Source: Saccharum officinarum
Lineage: Eukaryota > Streptophyta > Magnoliopsida > Poales > Poaceae
Direction: 5' to 3'
NCBI GenBank assembly: GCA_020631735.1
Contig: CM036223.1
Coordinates: 10,950,191-11,014,190, forward strand
Length of the DNA stretch: 64,000 nt
Positions 48,612-62,611 of this stretch are shown here, piece by piece. The translations under genes and the position numbers were made by a program. Below the pieces are notes generated by a model. That model was given only the letters and a program-made list of their open reading frames with translations, was not told the origin of the DNA and did no database searches. Position 1 is the first letter of the stretch, and the number at the start of each line of letters is the position of its first letter.

Positions 48612-49500
48612 CACTACCGGACACGGCGCCTTTGCCGAGTGAAAAAAATTGGGCACTCGGCAAAGCCCTTTTTTGCCGAGTGCCACACTTGGTACAGAAA
48701 AGCACTTAGCAAAGAAGAGCACTCGGCAAAGGACTTCTTTGCCGAGTGTCTGGCTCTCGGCAAAGCCTGACACTCGGCATAGACTGCCCCACGTAACGGT
48801 GTTCGGCCCACGTCACCTTTTGCCGAGTGCTAGCTGTTAGGCACTTGGCAAAGTTTTTTTTAAAAAAAATACTTCGCCGAGTGCTCCTGACATGGCACTC
48901 GGTAAAGATTCAAATTTTTTTAAAAAAATATTTTTGCCGAGTGCTCCTTGGACGGCGCTCGGCAAAGGACGAAAAATAAAAAAAATAAAAAAGTCCTCTT
49001 TGCCGAGTGCCGTCTGTGGGCACTCGGCAAAGACGTCCTAGTCTGGTATTCGACAAAGTTTTCTTTTTTTGTTTTGGCCCCCAGATTTTTTTTGGCAGCC
49101 CTGCTACAATACCAGGAACTCCATGTGACAATTTGGGACTTTTTTGTTACTTTTTGATATATTTAGTTACTTTATTTCATTTACTTGAATTTTTCAAAAA
49201 ATACAAATTTGAACTGCACGTGGTACGAATAATGAAATTTAATGATTCAAAAAATGATAGTTATGTTATTGAGTGTAGTGTGAGGCCGTATCCAGGAACA
49301 AACTCGAAATTTCGGACATATTGTTTACGAAACATAACCGCGAACTTGCATGCGAAGTGTTTTTAAATTTTATAAAAAGCAAACGAAGTCCGAAAATCAT
49401 AAAACTTGTTGAGATGTCGTGATATCATATGTGGAGGCTATGATAAAAATTTCAGAAGATATCATGCACGTTGCCACGTACGATGCTTACAAACCAGGAC
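48612..49500 (+). mobile_element. CACTA terminal fragment, mirror copy
   Basis: Begins CACTACCGGACACGGCGCC at 48612, then carries TTTGCCGAGTGC subterminal repeats. Mirror of 15510-16407 with a few substitutions. Confidence 0.8.
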
Positions 49501-50398
49501 ATGTGTACACATGTGGAGAAACCGATACAACAAATAATAGACTTGCTCTAACAAATAATAGACTTGCTCTTCTTATCGCCATAGTTTAAGTTGATTAAGT
49601 TGGTTTAATTTGATCTTCTTATCGCCACAGTTTAAATTGTCAAGCTCAACAAGAAACCGATACAACGAATAATAGACTTGCTCTAACAAATATAACATCG
49701 GCCTCCCTACACTTGTTTCCCCCATCGGGAATAATACACTTGATGAGTCCTTGTCTGTCACCCAGTAGTATGATTTGTTTGTGCCTTCTTGCCTCCTACA
49801 TTCGAAATGAATGACAAACAATTGAAGAGATCAGAAAACTTCGACATAAGTTTTATTAGCTAGATAAGAATACTTACTACCTTCTAGGGAATCTCAATAG
49901 AGAGAGTAAAAAGTGAAGGAAAGATGCGGCCAGCTTGAAAATCATCCAAGCATACATGCTACCAGATGATGCCCAGAACTGAATAAAGAGAGTTCAAATA
50001 TGAAATAGTGTGCGCACATAACATGGTAGTAGAACTGAGAATTGAAGAGCTCCAATATAAGCCTCATGTCAAAAGCATTATTCAGAATCTGTAAAATTTT
50101 CACCTGTAATGGTTCTATATTAAACTACTATTTACAGGTAATCAAAACCTTACCAAGAGAAATGAAAAAAAAGAAAATAGAAATGGCACAAAACAGAATG
50201 AAAAAGAAAGGAGTACATCCAAAGGTATTTCTAAGGCATGGATCCACCCCTGGTTGTGCCCTCCACCGTTGATAAGTGCCCAAAACCAAGGACTAGGCAA
50301 CTAGCTAGTGGCTAAAGCCAGGGTGGATCCATGACGAAAGTTGAGAGAAGGGGGGGGGGTCAAGAAACTGTGGCGAAGGCATGAAGTTATGCTTTTGG

Positions 50399-51497
50399 AA
50401 TGCCCATTACCCCAATGGTCAAGTTTCTCATGCAACAAATGATAGAGGCTTCTTTTGGTGGAGGGATATCCTAAAACTTTGTGATTTATTCAGAGGAATT
50501 GCTGAATGTAAAATTGGAGATGGCTCTACTGTCCTCTTTTGGTCTGATCTCTGGAATGACAACATCCTACAAACTAAATACCCAAGACTATTCTCCTATG
50601 CAAAGAATAAGAATATCACAGTTGCACAATTTCTGTCAAATAACTCCCTGGAGACCCAATTTCATCTCCCTATCTCAAAACAAGCATATCAAGAGTTTCA
50701 AAACCTTCAAGATTATATTCAAACAATTCAAGTTCATCACAATACAAAAGATTCTTGGCAATACATTTGGGGAAACAAGATTTACTCTTCCTCAAAGTTC
50801 TACAATCTCCCTTACAAGAACGTCCAACCTTCTGCTCCATTCATCTGGGTTTGGGATTCTAGATGTTCCAATAAGCTCAGGGTCTTCTCCTGGCTTCTTT
50901 TAATGGATAGGCTCAACACAAGGAACATCCTCAAAAGAAAAAAGCACAAGCTAGAAGGAAATAACTACAAATGCATTCTTTGCAGCAACAACTTGGAGGA
51001 AACTGCCTTTCACCTCTTCTTCAGCTGTCCTTTTAGCCAAGCTTGTTGGCAGTACCTTGGCATCCATTGGAATTTCGCCATGGACTTCTTTCAGATGGTG
51101 ATTCAAGCTAAGCAGTAATTTCAGAGCCCTTTCTTCATGGAGATCTTCATCACTGGAGTTTGGCAAATCTAGAAGCAGAGGAACAATTTCATCTTCGAAC
51201 GTGGTCGCCCTTCCTTTAGCTCCTGGAAGCAAAGTTTTCTGGATGAAGCTAATCTACAGGCTCTTAGACTCTTTGACTCTAAAAGAGCAATTTTCTCATC
51301 CCTTTTAGCAGCCCTAGTCTAGTTTTGTTGTGGGGTTGTCGTTTTTCTCTAGTCCACCTCGGAAACCCCTTCTTTCCTTCTGCTCTTGTACAATTTTTAT
51401 CCTTGTTGTTTGTCGAACTGTTGTTGGGCTTCGTTTTACTTTAAATAAAATTTTTTACAGTGGGGGCCTCCTCTGCTGTATTTTAGGTTTAAAAAAA
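50399..51497 (+). mobile_element. 5'-truncated LINE with target-site duplication, mirror copy
   Basis: Flanked by AAGTTATGCTTTTGG at 50384-50398 and 51498-51512. The reading frame has the shared TAA at 51116-51118. It also has a private TAG at 51170-51172, where the other copy has TGG (13846-13848). Confidence 0.9.
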
Positions 51498-51512
51498 AGT
51501 TATGCTTTTGGC

Positions 51513-53062
51513 ATACTAACTACTAAGGCTAACATCTATGTGCATAAACCATCCATACAATTATGTACAGTAGCAACAATCACTCATGTGTATATATGCA
51601 GCAAATAGCTATATATGACATGCTCTAGTGCTCCACCTTTTATTCCGTATTACCAAGTGAAAATGCAAGAGTTTGAAGCAATCGAGGTATTACGTGCTTA
51701 GATTAGCAACTATTAACAAGAAAAAGGACGAGTAAGGGGCCAGTTTTTGTTTGAATCTTGAGTAGCACGTCACAGCCTGCCAGCTACGAAGAGGAGCTTC
51801 AACATTGGCAGCTGCAGTTATTCCCATATTTAACCATTCCAGTCATGTTTAATTACTTTTAGTCTTTTATGCATAAATCTTCATTTCAAAATAGCTAGTA
51901 GAGTATCAACAGTTGTTGGTTCGGATTTGTTTTCACACAGCAAGCAAGGAGCAGAATTGCAGTTGCAGAACTGACTATTGTAGAAGGTTCTGACATTTAC
52001 AAAATGCAAGTAAATTGAGGTACATTCTTCAGTCATTATTTCTAATGTATATACTACTATACGTAGTACCAACTGGCAACTGCCCATGCCCACAAAAATA
52101 GAAGGTGCTGTTGAGAGGTGATACCTGAATCTGAAATATCCTAGCTCTGCAAAAACTGAAAAGTCGTCGCTCACTGTTTCCTTTTGGCTTTTGGTGTTCT
52201 TGGCAAATGCAATGACAACCCTTCCAAGAATTCCTTAATCAGGAGTAGCTGAGAATCTAAAACGTGCATCAAATCAAAACAGGCTATAATGGCAAAGAAT
52301 AAGAAAACTGCATTATCATTATAAACCTACTAGGCACGCTAGATTACCCCCGAGTTCAGTGGCGGGCCTGGGATTTTGAACTTGGGTATTTCCAAGAGCA
52401 GACTTCAACATAAATATGATGGAAAATGAGAAAATCAATCTCCATCCGGAGGAGCTTCACCTTCCCTATCCCTATCTGGTTCATTGTACGCTGCGCGTAG
52501 ACCGCAATCACACGCATTGACAGCAGGATCACATTGCATTAGCATGGTGCCAGTGTGGCAGTGTCAAGTCGCTGACATCAACACACCATCCAGCAAGCCC
52601 AGCCCAGCCCAGCGGACACTCTAGATGAGGAACACAAACATCATTACAACGCCACTACACCTCCAAATGACGTGGCAAATCTCTTCATTGTTCCACATTG
52701 GCGTTAGCAAGGCAATATATGTCATTAGAGAAATTTTACAATGGTTGAAAAAAACATGGATCATTCATTGAACAAGATCAGACGGCGGAAAAATAGGAGG
52801 TACCCAAATGAAACTACCTGAAAAGTACCAAATAGGTGGGGATAGTATCAAATTAGGTGGGGTCAATACAAAAAAAATATGTGAGGCAAGATCTATTTTT
52901 TATTTTACATTTTATTTTCGAATAAGGGTAAATCAGTCATTTTGGTATTGTCATTCAAGAGAAATATAGAATTTCCTATGTCATCTCTCTGTGAATCCAA
53001 ACCAAATGCCGTGGCCGGTTTGACTCCTATCTCAGTCTTGCTTTCTTCTCCCCTTTATTTTT
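51513..53062. other. Spacer, mirror of 11961-13506
   Basis: Nothing recognised beyond the 97-codon frame at 51881-52174, which has no supporting evidence. Confidence 0.35.
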
Positions 53063-54160
53063 TTTCTCTAATACGCAAGAGCATTGCGTATCATTTCATT
53101 AAAAAGGAGTAGAGTTCAACAGCACAGCCCAGAGATAAAGAAAAACAAGAACAAGAACCGAAGCAAGGCCACAAGAAACTACGGTGAAGACCTAGGAGAG
53201 CAGGCCCTACTCTCCCGAAACAAGCACTCCTAAGTTTTTAGCACCCGCTCTGATCCACCGGTCTGCCTCCGCGCGGATAACGAGCAGCAGGTCTGTCACC
53301 GACGTCATCGCACTCCGGAAGCAGCGGGCGTTCCTCTCCTTCCACACTTGCCAAGACACCAAAGCAAAGAGGGAGTCGAAACCTTTTCGCTGGCAGCCAT
53401 GCCATTCCCTGCGAAGCTGCCTCCAAGCTGATAGCACTGAGTGGTTCGGTTGGGGGAGGTGCTTCCCAAGCGCCGTGCAAATGTGAAACCATAGCTCACG
53501 AGTGAACGGGCAGCAACTTAGCATGTGGTCAATGGATTCCGGCGTCTGGTCGCAGAGGAAGCACTCTTCGTGTGCCTGAAGGCCGTGTCTGGCCCGACGA
53601 TCGTTGGTCCAATGCTTCCTCTTGAACACAAGCCATAGGAAAATTTTCACCCTCAACGGCGCTTAGGTTTTCCAAATTAGTGCGTGGCCGCGGAAGGTGA
53701 TGGCGCCCGTGTGCAGCTTGTTGTACGCCGATTTACGCCACACAATCTTGTCGGGTTGATCCAGGAGTGCCACGTTCTCAGTAGCGTCCCAGAGGTCAAA
53801 GAACTCGGCGATGAGCATGTCGGTGAGAGCACCAGTAATGAAGTGTGTCCAGTCCCTGTTGCTTAGTCCTTGGCGAACGGAGAGACTCCGCCTGATTGCA
53901 CCAGGCACCTGCTTCACAAGGTTTGGAGCGAGCTCGGCTACATCCGCTCCGTTGAGCCACCTATCCTCCCAAAACAATGATGTGTTACCGTCTCCCAGTA
54001 CAGTGTACGTCAAGCGCAGAAGAAGGCCAGCACCTCCGGCTCAGCTCGTAGCGGCAATTGGCTCCAGGCTCTGGAGTTGTCGGCCTTCTGCAACCACAGC
54101 CACTTGGTTTGTAGGGCATATCCCTGCAGCTTCAAATTGGGGATCCCGAGCCCGACACAC
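53063..54160 (-). mobile_element. L1-type LINE fragment, mirror copy
   Basis: Mirror of 10858-11960, with the zf-RVT frame at 53207-53656 on the minus strand. Several amino-acid differences from the other copy (for example NDRRARHG against NDCRARHG, QPNHSVLS against QSNHSMLS) show that the two copies are real alleles or paralogues and not one sequence pasted twice. Confidence 0.85.
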
Positions 54161-55965
54161 AAAACAAATGAGCATTACAAATATTCAACCTGAAGCACAA
54201 CACAGAATACTATCCAAACAAAAACATCTCGCCCTCCACCACTCTACTAGCAACATTATCATCTCATCGTTGGCTAACCCTTTTCTTCAGGTATCTCATT
54301 TAGTAATTATTTGAACTTATTAGTCTGGCTTATCAGTCATGGTACGGTGGTTTTTTCTCGCAACAAAACATCATCAGCCGCAAAAACCATCAGCCCGAAT
54401 AATAACAAGTACAAAAATGCATTCTCCCACCAATTGGACACGTATGCCAAACATCATACACCATCAAGTCATCCACGTCCAACCAGATGTCACCACCACC
54501 AAAATTACAGCACTTGAACGGCAGTGTTCAACTTCTCGGCGATGCGATGCTGATTTGTGTCCTTGTGATGCTTGACAGCGCAAGGTTATCCTGTGGGGTC
54601 AGTTATTGTCAACTCATCAGCAAGCAAAGCAAAAGTGGCTGTCCTACACTACCTACGGTGGCATCAATAAGAGGCACAAGTACTATAATTTACCTGAACT
54701 CGACCTTTACATACCCTAGCATGTCTTTTTTTTTTTCTTGCGACGACATACCCTAGCATGTCGTGCACATTATTGTCAAGGACGAGCGAGGAGTTGGGCA
54801 GATAACATATAGTCAAACAAAGAGGAAAGGAGAAGTCGTGTCGGGCCAGTTGAAGCGCATGCACGAGGAACAAAAGATGGCGTCGCGACGGCAGCCGAGC
54901 GACGTGCCTACGGTACGGTGACCTGCTGGCAACCGTGATCTCGTGCGGCCGACACCAACTGCACGCGCAGCCTCAACACTATTAAATATTTAACTTATAT
55001 TCGCTTTATCTTGTCGCACTACCGCAGCGGCCACACTAACTTAATAATTAGTATCGGTGTTATATTTGTTTTTATGCTGTGAGTGGTTTCTACAGCAATC
55101 ACAAACGCACGGGCTTGATAGATTTTGACAATAATATGACAATATCCTATGAACTATATTGAACCAAAATAATAGATTTTTTCCTTTCGTTGTAAGGAAC
55201 AATATATTTACTAGCAAAAGTATCGTAACTTTAGTTTCCATACTATCCATGTGTTGGTTTTTTTTAATTACATGACTTATTTTAAGGATCTATAAAAATA
55301 AGTAATTTTAATATCTTATTGAAGACGACAAGGAGTTGTTTTTAGTGAAAATAGAGGAGCCAGAACCATTTTGGAGGAGCCACAGGTTACGGCTCCTCCA
55401 ATGGCCGCTAAACACACCCTTAGTTGTCGCTGTGTCTTGGTTTCCACATGTTAGCACTTGTTGAAAGTTGCACTGGTATATGTGGACAGTTTAAGAATTT
55501 GTACCGGTACGTGTAGTCAAATTGGAGAGACATTTGTTTTGATTAGATTGGACGAGGAACCGCTCAAGATTTGAGTTTGCAGTTTGATTAGTTAGGCCAG
55601 ACTAATTCGTGTAATAATAATAATTTATTCCTAATTAAAACTAACAACCTAATAGAAATATTTGTTAAGCAAAGGCCAAAGTTTTAAAAACCCATAAGCC
55701 ACTTTATCAAAAAATAAAAAAATAAAACATAGAAAGAGCATTACAGGACATCACCGGGGGCGGGCCAGCACTTTCCTAGACCCCCAACGTAGGAGAGAAA
55801 AAAAAATAAGGGAGAAAGCAGCGGGAGATGAAACTGGAGACGGAAACGGAAAAGAATTAGACACGGACACAAAAGTATGATTAGGTTAGACGAAAATTTA
55901 GATATGGTAAAAAAAAACTTGCATAAAAAAAAAAAGATTACCAAAAACTGACACCTCTGCTGCTA
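54161..55965. other. Spacer and serpin promoter, mirror copy
   Basis: Mirror of 9054-10857. The TATA-like ATATAAG lies at about 55967. Confidence 0.35.
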
Positions 55966-56039
55966 ATATAAGAAGGAAAAAACCCATGGTGAGTCCCAGG
56001 AATTATTGCTACTCCCACCGGACCGGATCACCGCCGACC

Positions 56040-57723
56040 ATGGGCGCCACCGCCGCCACGCTCCTCTCCATCGCGCACCAGACCCGCTTCGCGCTCTGCC
56101 TCGCCGCTGCCTTCTCCTCTCCCGCTCTCCCTGTCAGCAACACCAACGCCGTCTTCTCCCCGCTGTCGCTCCACGTCGCGCTCAGCCTCCTCGCCGCCGG
56201 CTCGGGCGGCGCCACGCGCGACCAGCTGGTCGCCACACTCGGCGGAGGCCATGGGCCGGACGCAGCCGATAGCCTGCACGCGCTCGCCGAGCAGGTAGCG
56301 CGGATCGTGAGGGCCGACGGGTCCGAGGTGGGCGGCCCACGGATCGACTTCGCGGACGCCGTCTTGGCGGACGCGTCGTGGAAGCTGAAGCCGGCCTTCC
56401 AGGAGCTCGCCGTGGGAAAGTACAAGGCCCAGACCCACTCCGTCGACTTCCAGAAAAAGGTCTGAATCTGATCCATCCCCTTGCATTGCTTGCAAACATC
56501 TCATCTAGCTCGCAAACTACGCTAGTACCGATTGTTGTATACTCCTATTTGTTGTGGGGGCGATACATCCCTCCAGCGCCAGTTGTGAGCTAGTGCTCCT
56601 TTGGAATTTATTCGCTGTGGACTGAATGAATACTATATACATCACCATTTAAATGGCATTCATGTTAACAGCCTCTAGTTGCATATAAATTCCTTCCCAA
56701 ATGAATCGAATGCTTTATAAAATCACACTAATGCTTGATGCCATTGTCACCATTATCTAAAGACTGTTTCATAAGAAATAGTTTCCGGTACGTTTAACTT
56801 TGGTAGCAAATTAGCAGTCAATGTTATCCGTTCACTGCTCCAATCAATTTGGAAACCATGCGCATAGCTTTTCTATTTATTATGACTTATTTGCGTGGAA
56901 GGCTCATATATATATGTTGTCTTTTTTGTCAGGCTGCAGAAGTTGCTGGTCAAGTAAACACATGGGTAGAGGAAGTCACCTCAGGTACAATCAAAGAGCT
57001 TCTGCCACCGGGCTCTGTTGATGAATCCACTAGGCTGGTTCTTGGCAATGCACTCTATTTCAAAGGAGCTTGGACTAACAAGTTCGACGCATCTGAAACA
57101 AGAGACGGTGAGTTCCACCTTCTTAACGGGACTTCAGTTGAAGCACCTTTCATGTCCAGCAGAGACGACCAATATATGGCATCTTACGGCGACTTGAAGG
57201 TGCTCAGGCTTCCGTACGAGCAAGGTGGTGACAAGAGGCAGTTCTCCATGTACATACTTCTTCCAGAAGCACAGGATGGCCTCTGGAGCTTGGCTGAAAA
57301 GTTGAGTTCTGAACCTGAGTTCCTGGACAGGCATATCCCAACGAGGAAGATTCCAGTTGGGCAGATCAAAGTCCCCAAGTTCAAGATATCCTTTGGATTC
57401 GAAGCATCCGAGTTGCTGAAAGGTTTGGGGATCCAGCTGCCGTTTAGCCCAGAAGCAGATCTGTCAGAGTTTGTTGATTCACCTGTGCCACTGGGATTAT
57501 CTGTTTCGTCCATTCTTCACAAGTCATTTGTGGAAGTTAACGAGGAAGGAACTGATCAACTGAGGCTGCTGCAGCATCTGCTATAGTGACGAGGGGTACT
57601 TCATTTTGGAGAATACACCCAGATGATTTCATCGCGGATCACCCTTTCCTCTTCTTGATCCGAGAAGACACGACTGGTGTGGTGCTGTTCGTCGGCCATG
57701 TGGTCAATCCCCTACTCGCTTAA
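56040..57723 (+). pseudogene. Serpin, mirror copy with the same hinge frameshift
   Basis: Exon 1 at 56040-56459, intron to 56932, exon 2 open from 56933 to the stop at 57586. The predicted 357-residue product matches the copy at 7431-8977. The 8-bp tandem duplication (AACTGATC at 57550-57557 before AACTGAGG) is present here too. The rest of the serpin C-terminus lies in another frame and ends at TAA 57721-57723. Both splice sites and the serpin core signatures are intact. The first in-frame ATG at 55986 is rejected as start because the TATA-like box lies only about 20 bp upstream of it. Confidence 0.88.
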
Positions 57724-58469
57724 TGTGTAGGTCTGGTCTAAATCATATTGCTTTTTGTTATGTTGCAGAAACCTGTAAATCCTAAACTCTGGAGCAATTA
57801 TCTACAATAGTGCTACTAAAAGAGGCCGACTAAGTGCGACCTACATGAATGATTAATTGCTGCTATATCTATATGCAACAACAAATAAATACGAGGCACT
57901 GCAATTTGGTTGAAATCTTTTTCTTTAGAAATCATTGAAAGTTCTCCATCACTTCTGGTTATGGTCGCTGATTTCTATATGTTCTCCTTTTAGGAGAGCA
58001 TGATCATCCCTTCAATGAGCGTGACTGACATATTGCTCTTCTATTTTCTTTTGTTTCTTTTCTACTGCAGGGTACAAAAAGAAGAAGACCTGACACATCA
58101 ATTTCTCATGTGCTTACACATCAAACAAAACAAATAGCCATGCAGGTCCGATTGTTTCTGCGTCGACTACAGATGGACTTTGTAGCTGTGTTCGTGATAC
58201 ATGAAGATATGATCTAATTCTGTTCATGACACAAATCCATCTCTAATTCTTTCTGTTTCACAGATTTCACTATGCTGGGAAAAGTCTAAGCTTAGATTCT
58301 CAGCTCTTTGCAACCTTAAACACCATATGTAGTATACATATTCTGGGCATATATCTACTTCACTTATTAATTGCAGTCTATATATCCAGCACATCTTCGT
58401 GTTCAAAATCTTTCCTGTGCCCACTTATGCACGCATATGTTATGTACTTATGTGTCAGACAATATATGC

Positions 58470-58606
58470 ATCATAGATATGCCTCTGTTCGGCTGAGCTT
58501 ATCACACGGCTTATCAGCCGTGGAACAGTGTTTTTCTCTCACAGCAAATCAGCCACAGCCGGCTTATAAGCTAAAAAACAGCCTGCCGAACAGGGCCCAT
58601 ATCTAT
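58470..58606. mobile_element. MITE-like hairpin element, mirror copy
   Basis: Mirror of 6408-6545. One base of the left G/C run differs. Confidence 0.55.
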
Positions 58607-58810
58607 GTACATTCTTATTCACCGCACTTCCTCCATGTTAAAAAATTCCACTGTAACTGGTGTATCCACTTTCTCCACGTTCAATAATTCACTTTAACTG
58701 AGTATGCGCGCGCCCTGCACTAGTAGAAATAATGGCAACCCAAGGTTTTTCTTGAATCTATCTATGTACAAGATGAATCTCTCATGTGGGTTTACAAGAG
58801 TGCTCAAATA

Positions 58811-58932
<122 letters not shown>

Positions 58933-59014
58933 TACAGATAGCTTGTGACACTAGAACCAACAACAGCTGCTTGTGTCGCTAACAACCCAATATAATATAA
59001 TATGATATATACCC

Positions 59015-59961
59015 TCATCTTCCACATGATATGCCCGGTGTCATCGTACCCATGCTGGTCCCCGACCACGGATACTGCAGAGCAGACTGGTCAAACGACG
59101 TCTGGTTCTGCATGAGGCTCAACAGGTTCATGTCCGCCGGAGTCAGCTCCGGCAGCGGCACATCGCCGTCGAGGTACTGCATGATCTGCCTCATGGTAGG
59201 CCTCTCGCCGGGAACGGGTGGGAGCACATGAGCCCAAGCGTGAGCACCATCCTGGCCTCACCGACGTTGTAGTTGCCGTGCAGCCTGGAGTCCACGGTCT
59301 CCTCGAGCGTGCCTCTGCGCCAGTACTCCAGAGCCCGGTCAACCAGCAACTTCCGGCCGTGGTGCACGGTGTCGACGATGGGGCACCGGCCGCAGGTGAC
59401 CTCGAGCAGGAACGTACCGAAGCGTACACGTCGGTGAGAGGGGACGCCTTGCCCGTCCGCGAGAGCTCCGGCGCGATGTACCCCATGGTGCCGACCACGT
59501 GCGTGGTCTGCAGGTCGGCGCCGTGGTCGTACAGCCTGGCGAGGCCGAAGTCGCCGAGGTGCGCGACCATGCCGCCGTCGAGGAGCACGTTGCTGGCCTT
59601 GACGTCGCGGTGGAGGACCACCTGCTGCCACTTCTCGTGGAGGTAGAAGAGGCCCGACGCGACGTCCTTGACGATCTGGAACCGCTGCGCCCACTCCAGC
59701 AGCGGCTTGTCGTCGTCCTCGCCGTCGTAGAGGTACTTGTCGAGGCTCCCGTTGGGCATGTAGTCGTAGACCAGCAGCAGCTCGCCCTTCCGCCGGCAGT
59801 AGCCGAGCAGCTGCACGAGGTTGCGGTGCCGAGGTGGCCGATGCTCACCACCTCGGAGATGAACTCCTTGAGCCCCTGGGTGGAGTCGTGGGAGACCCTC
59901 TTCACGGCGACCTCCGTGCGGACATCGGGAGCACTCCCTTGTACACCTTGCCGAACCCGCC
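59015..59961 (-). pseudogene. L-type lectin receptor kinase, partial copy cut by gap
   Basis: Kinase domain only, from the glycine loop to the stop at 59015. The lectin domain and membrane segment would lie in the gap. Relative to the intact copy (3918-6002) it lacks single bases near 59210, 59420, 59829 and 59923, most in C/G runs, and lacks one in-frame codon near 59731. The shifts break the frame four times. The homopolymer-type losses look like consensus errors near a contig end, while the codon loss may be allelic. Confidence 0.85.
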
Positions 59962-60061
59962 NNNNNNNNNNNNNNNNNNNNNNNNNNNNNNNNNNNNNNN
60001 NNNNNNNNNNNNNNNNNNNNNNNNNNNNNNNNNNNNNNNNNNNNNNNNNNNNNNNNNNNNN
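59962..60061. other. Scaffold gap, 100 N
   Basis: Exactly 100 N. It joins a contig ending in the receptor-kinase gene to one starting in a CACTA element. Confidence 0.98.
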
Positions 60062-60362
60062 AGTTCTAATTTTGCCGAGTATTAACGGAAGACACTCGGC
60101 AAAACGGTAACGGTGGTTGCCCTCCGGCAGCCTTTGCCGAGTGTGATTGTATGCCTAGTATTGACACTAGGCAAAATGGTCATTTACCGAGTGGATTTCT
60201 TTGCCTAGTGTCGACACTCGGCAAATCGTTATTTTGCCTAGTGCCTTTATTTTGCCGAGTGCTCCGGGTTTAACACTCGGCAAACAAGATCTTGCCTAGT
60301 GTCCGACGGTTGGCACTAGGCAAACCATTAAACACTAGGCAAATCTCGGTTTTCCAGTAGTG
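60062..60362 (-). mobile_element. CACTA left terminus, cut by gap
   Basis: Same insertion as the element at 34481: terminus TAGTG at 60358-60362, followed by CCT, the complement of the AGG target duplication. Only the first 300 bp of subterminal repeats remain before the gap. Confidence 0.9.
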
Positions 60363-60612
60363 CCTGTAGGTACCTTGCTTCACTTTCATTATATATAGCA
60401 CTCTTGGTTTGGTATTGTACTACTATATATATATTTCACTACTCTTGCTGCTTCTTACGTGTGTGAGCTTCTTCTTACGTGGTTTAGCACTCATGATGAG
60501 CTTCTTCGTCATACGTGTAGAGCTGGCCTCCTCTCATCGATCGATCGATCAATGGAAACGGTGTCCGGCCACTCTACTTACCTTGCTGCGAGGATTGATC
60601 CTCAGTACAAAA

Positions 60613-61641
60613 TCAGTAGAAACGGTGGCCGCAGGAAGGCAGCGGCGTGCCGCAGAGGCACTTGTTGTGCTGGTAGCTGTAGGCGTCGAACTTGGCCATG
60701 TTCCCTCCCGTCGGCACCACGCCGCACAGCTTGTTGTAGCTGACGTTGAAGAGCTGCAGCCCGGCGAGGTCCGCCACCTGCGCCGGGATGCGGCCGCGGA
60801 TGGCGTTGTGGCTCAGGTCGATGTAGGTCAGCTGCTCCGGCAGCTCCACGGCCGTGAGGCTGAAGGCGAAGCCGTTGCGGGACAGGTCCAGGTGCTGCAG
60901 CGGCTTCCCCTTGCCGAACACGCCCGACGCGTCGCCGGTGAAGGCGTTGCGCGACAGGTCCAGGTGCGCGAAGCTGACGGCGGCGAACCCGGCGGGGATG
61001 GCGCCGGAGAAGTTGTTGTGCGACAGCTGGAGGTACGCCTGCTGGTCGGTGCACTTGCTGAGGAGCAGCGACGGGACGGGGCCTGAGAGGCGGTTGCGGC
61101 TGAGGTCGATGCTGCAGAGGCTGGGCAGGTCGGCGAGCGACGCCGGGATGCTGCCCTCGAAAAAGTTGAAGGAGAGGTCGATCAGGGTGAGCTCCGTGAG
61201 CTGGGACAGGAAGGACGGCACCGGGCCGGAGACGCCCGTGGAGGAGATGGTGAGCTGGGAGAGGTTGGACAGCAGCGCGAGCGAGTCCGGGATGTTCCCG
61301 GAGAGGCCCGGGAGGTGGTGCAGGACCAGCGTGCGGAGGTTGGTGAGGTTGGCGATGGCGTCCGGGATGGCGCCCGTCAGGTTGCCGTCGCCGAAGACGG
61401 TGAGGCCGACGACGCGGCCCGTGGTGTTGTCGCAGTCCACGTCATACCAGTCGCAGCAGAATGTGTCGGGCGTCCACGACGCGAAGTGGTACGGGCTGCC
61501 CAGCGCCGAGTTCACCGCCAGCAGCGCCTCCTGGTCCTCCTCGTGGCACTGCATCTGCATCGACGACGACGAGGAGCTCGCCGTGGCGACGAGGCACGAC
61601 ACCAGCAGCGCGGCCACGAGTAGCAGGTCACCTGCAGCCAT
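60613..61641 (-). CDS. PGIP-like leucine-rich-repeat protein 2, second copy
   Basis: Uninterrupted 342-residue frame that encodes the same protein as 33202-34230: signal peptide, N-cap, about ten LRRs, and C-cap with [10 protein letters not shown]. Described there. The CACTA insertion lies 250 bp downstream of its stop, as in the other copy. Confidence 0.92.
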   Translation of the reverse strand: MAAGDLLLVAALLVSCLVATASSSSSSMQMQCHEEDQEALLAVNSALGSPYHFASWTPDTFCCDWYDVDCDNTTGRVVGLTVFGDGNLTGAIPDAIANLTNLRTLVLHHLPGLSGNIPDSLALLSNLSQLTISSTGVSGPVPSFLSQLTELTLIDLSFNFFEGSIPASLADLPSLCSIDLSRNRLSGPVPSLLLSKCTDQQAYLQLSHNNFSGAIPAGFAAVSFAHLDLSRNAFTGDASGVFGKGKPLQHLDLSRNGFAFSLTAVELPEQLTYIDLSHNAIRGRIPAQVADLAGLQLFNVSYNKLCGVVPTGGNMAKFDAYSYQHNKCLCGTPLPSCGHRFY

Positions 61642-61824
61642 CGTCGACGTCGATCGAGTCCACGCGATCACCTCTGGCTTGTCTTGCTTGTGATCAGCTA
61701 TCTAGCTAGCTGCAGTGAGACTGTGTGGGAGTGATGAGATGATGGTATTGCTTGTGTTGTAGTACCTAGACTACTCGATCGCTGGCTGTGAGTGTGAGAT
61801 GGCATGGCATCGCCATGCATGCAT

Positions 61825-61831
61825 ATTTATA
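61825..61831 (-). promoter_or_regulatory. TATA box of PGIP-like gene 2, second copy
   Basis: ATTTATA on the plus strand, i.e. TATAAAT on the gene strand, 184-190 bp upstream of the start codon. Confidence 0.65.
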
Positions 61832-62382
61832 GGCTTGCAGGAGTGCGAGTTGGGAGCACCTGCACTAGCAAAGGCTCCGATCCACTGGCATTAAACATTG
61901 CAAAAGTGCAGGGCAGTGGAGGACAGGGATGCAGACATGCACTATATCGTCTATGCACTTCATCTGCATATATATGCATCACTGCACCTCAGCTCGCGCG
62001 AGAGATCGATGGCGATGAGATGTGTGTGCTGGGCGACCTGCTGGGCAGGCAGCGACGGTCACTTGTGCATGCACATTACATTGCTCATGCTGCATCATCT
62101 ATCAGATATTTCCTTCAGGCTATGCTACTACCAAGGAGGAGCAGCAGCTAGGGCTAGCGAGAAATAAAGGAGCGTAGTATATATTGGAGTGTAACCTAAC
62201 TTATGACGACATGGATGATGGATCAGCACTAATATAGTATAGGCAATTAGCTAGCTAGCTAACGATGAGTGGGTTCTCGCATGCCTCTGCTCCATCTCCT
62301 CCTGCTCCCCTCGCTTTAATCTGGCCTTTCCGTTGATGTAAGGACATGAGACAGACGGGCCAATTGCTCCATTCATCATGTA

Positions 62383-62611
62383 CGGCCTGCCCAAGTGTCG
62401 TTTTTTACTTTTAGACTTCTTGTTTAGCCATTCGTCTTATTTAAAATTTTTATATAGATATTATTTATTTTAGTATGACTTATTTTATCATTAGAAATAC
62501 TTTGATAATGATTTATTTATTTTATTATTCGCAAAAAAAATTAAATAAGACGAACGGTCAAACAAGAAGTCTAAAAGTAAAAAAACGACACTTTTAATGG
62601 GACGGAGGGAG
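62383..62611. mobile_element. Stowaway-like MITE, second copy
   Basis: Mirror of 32232-32460, flanked by TA on both sides, with terminus GGGACGGAGGGAG. Confidence 0.75.
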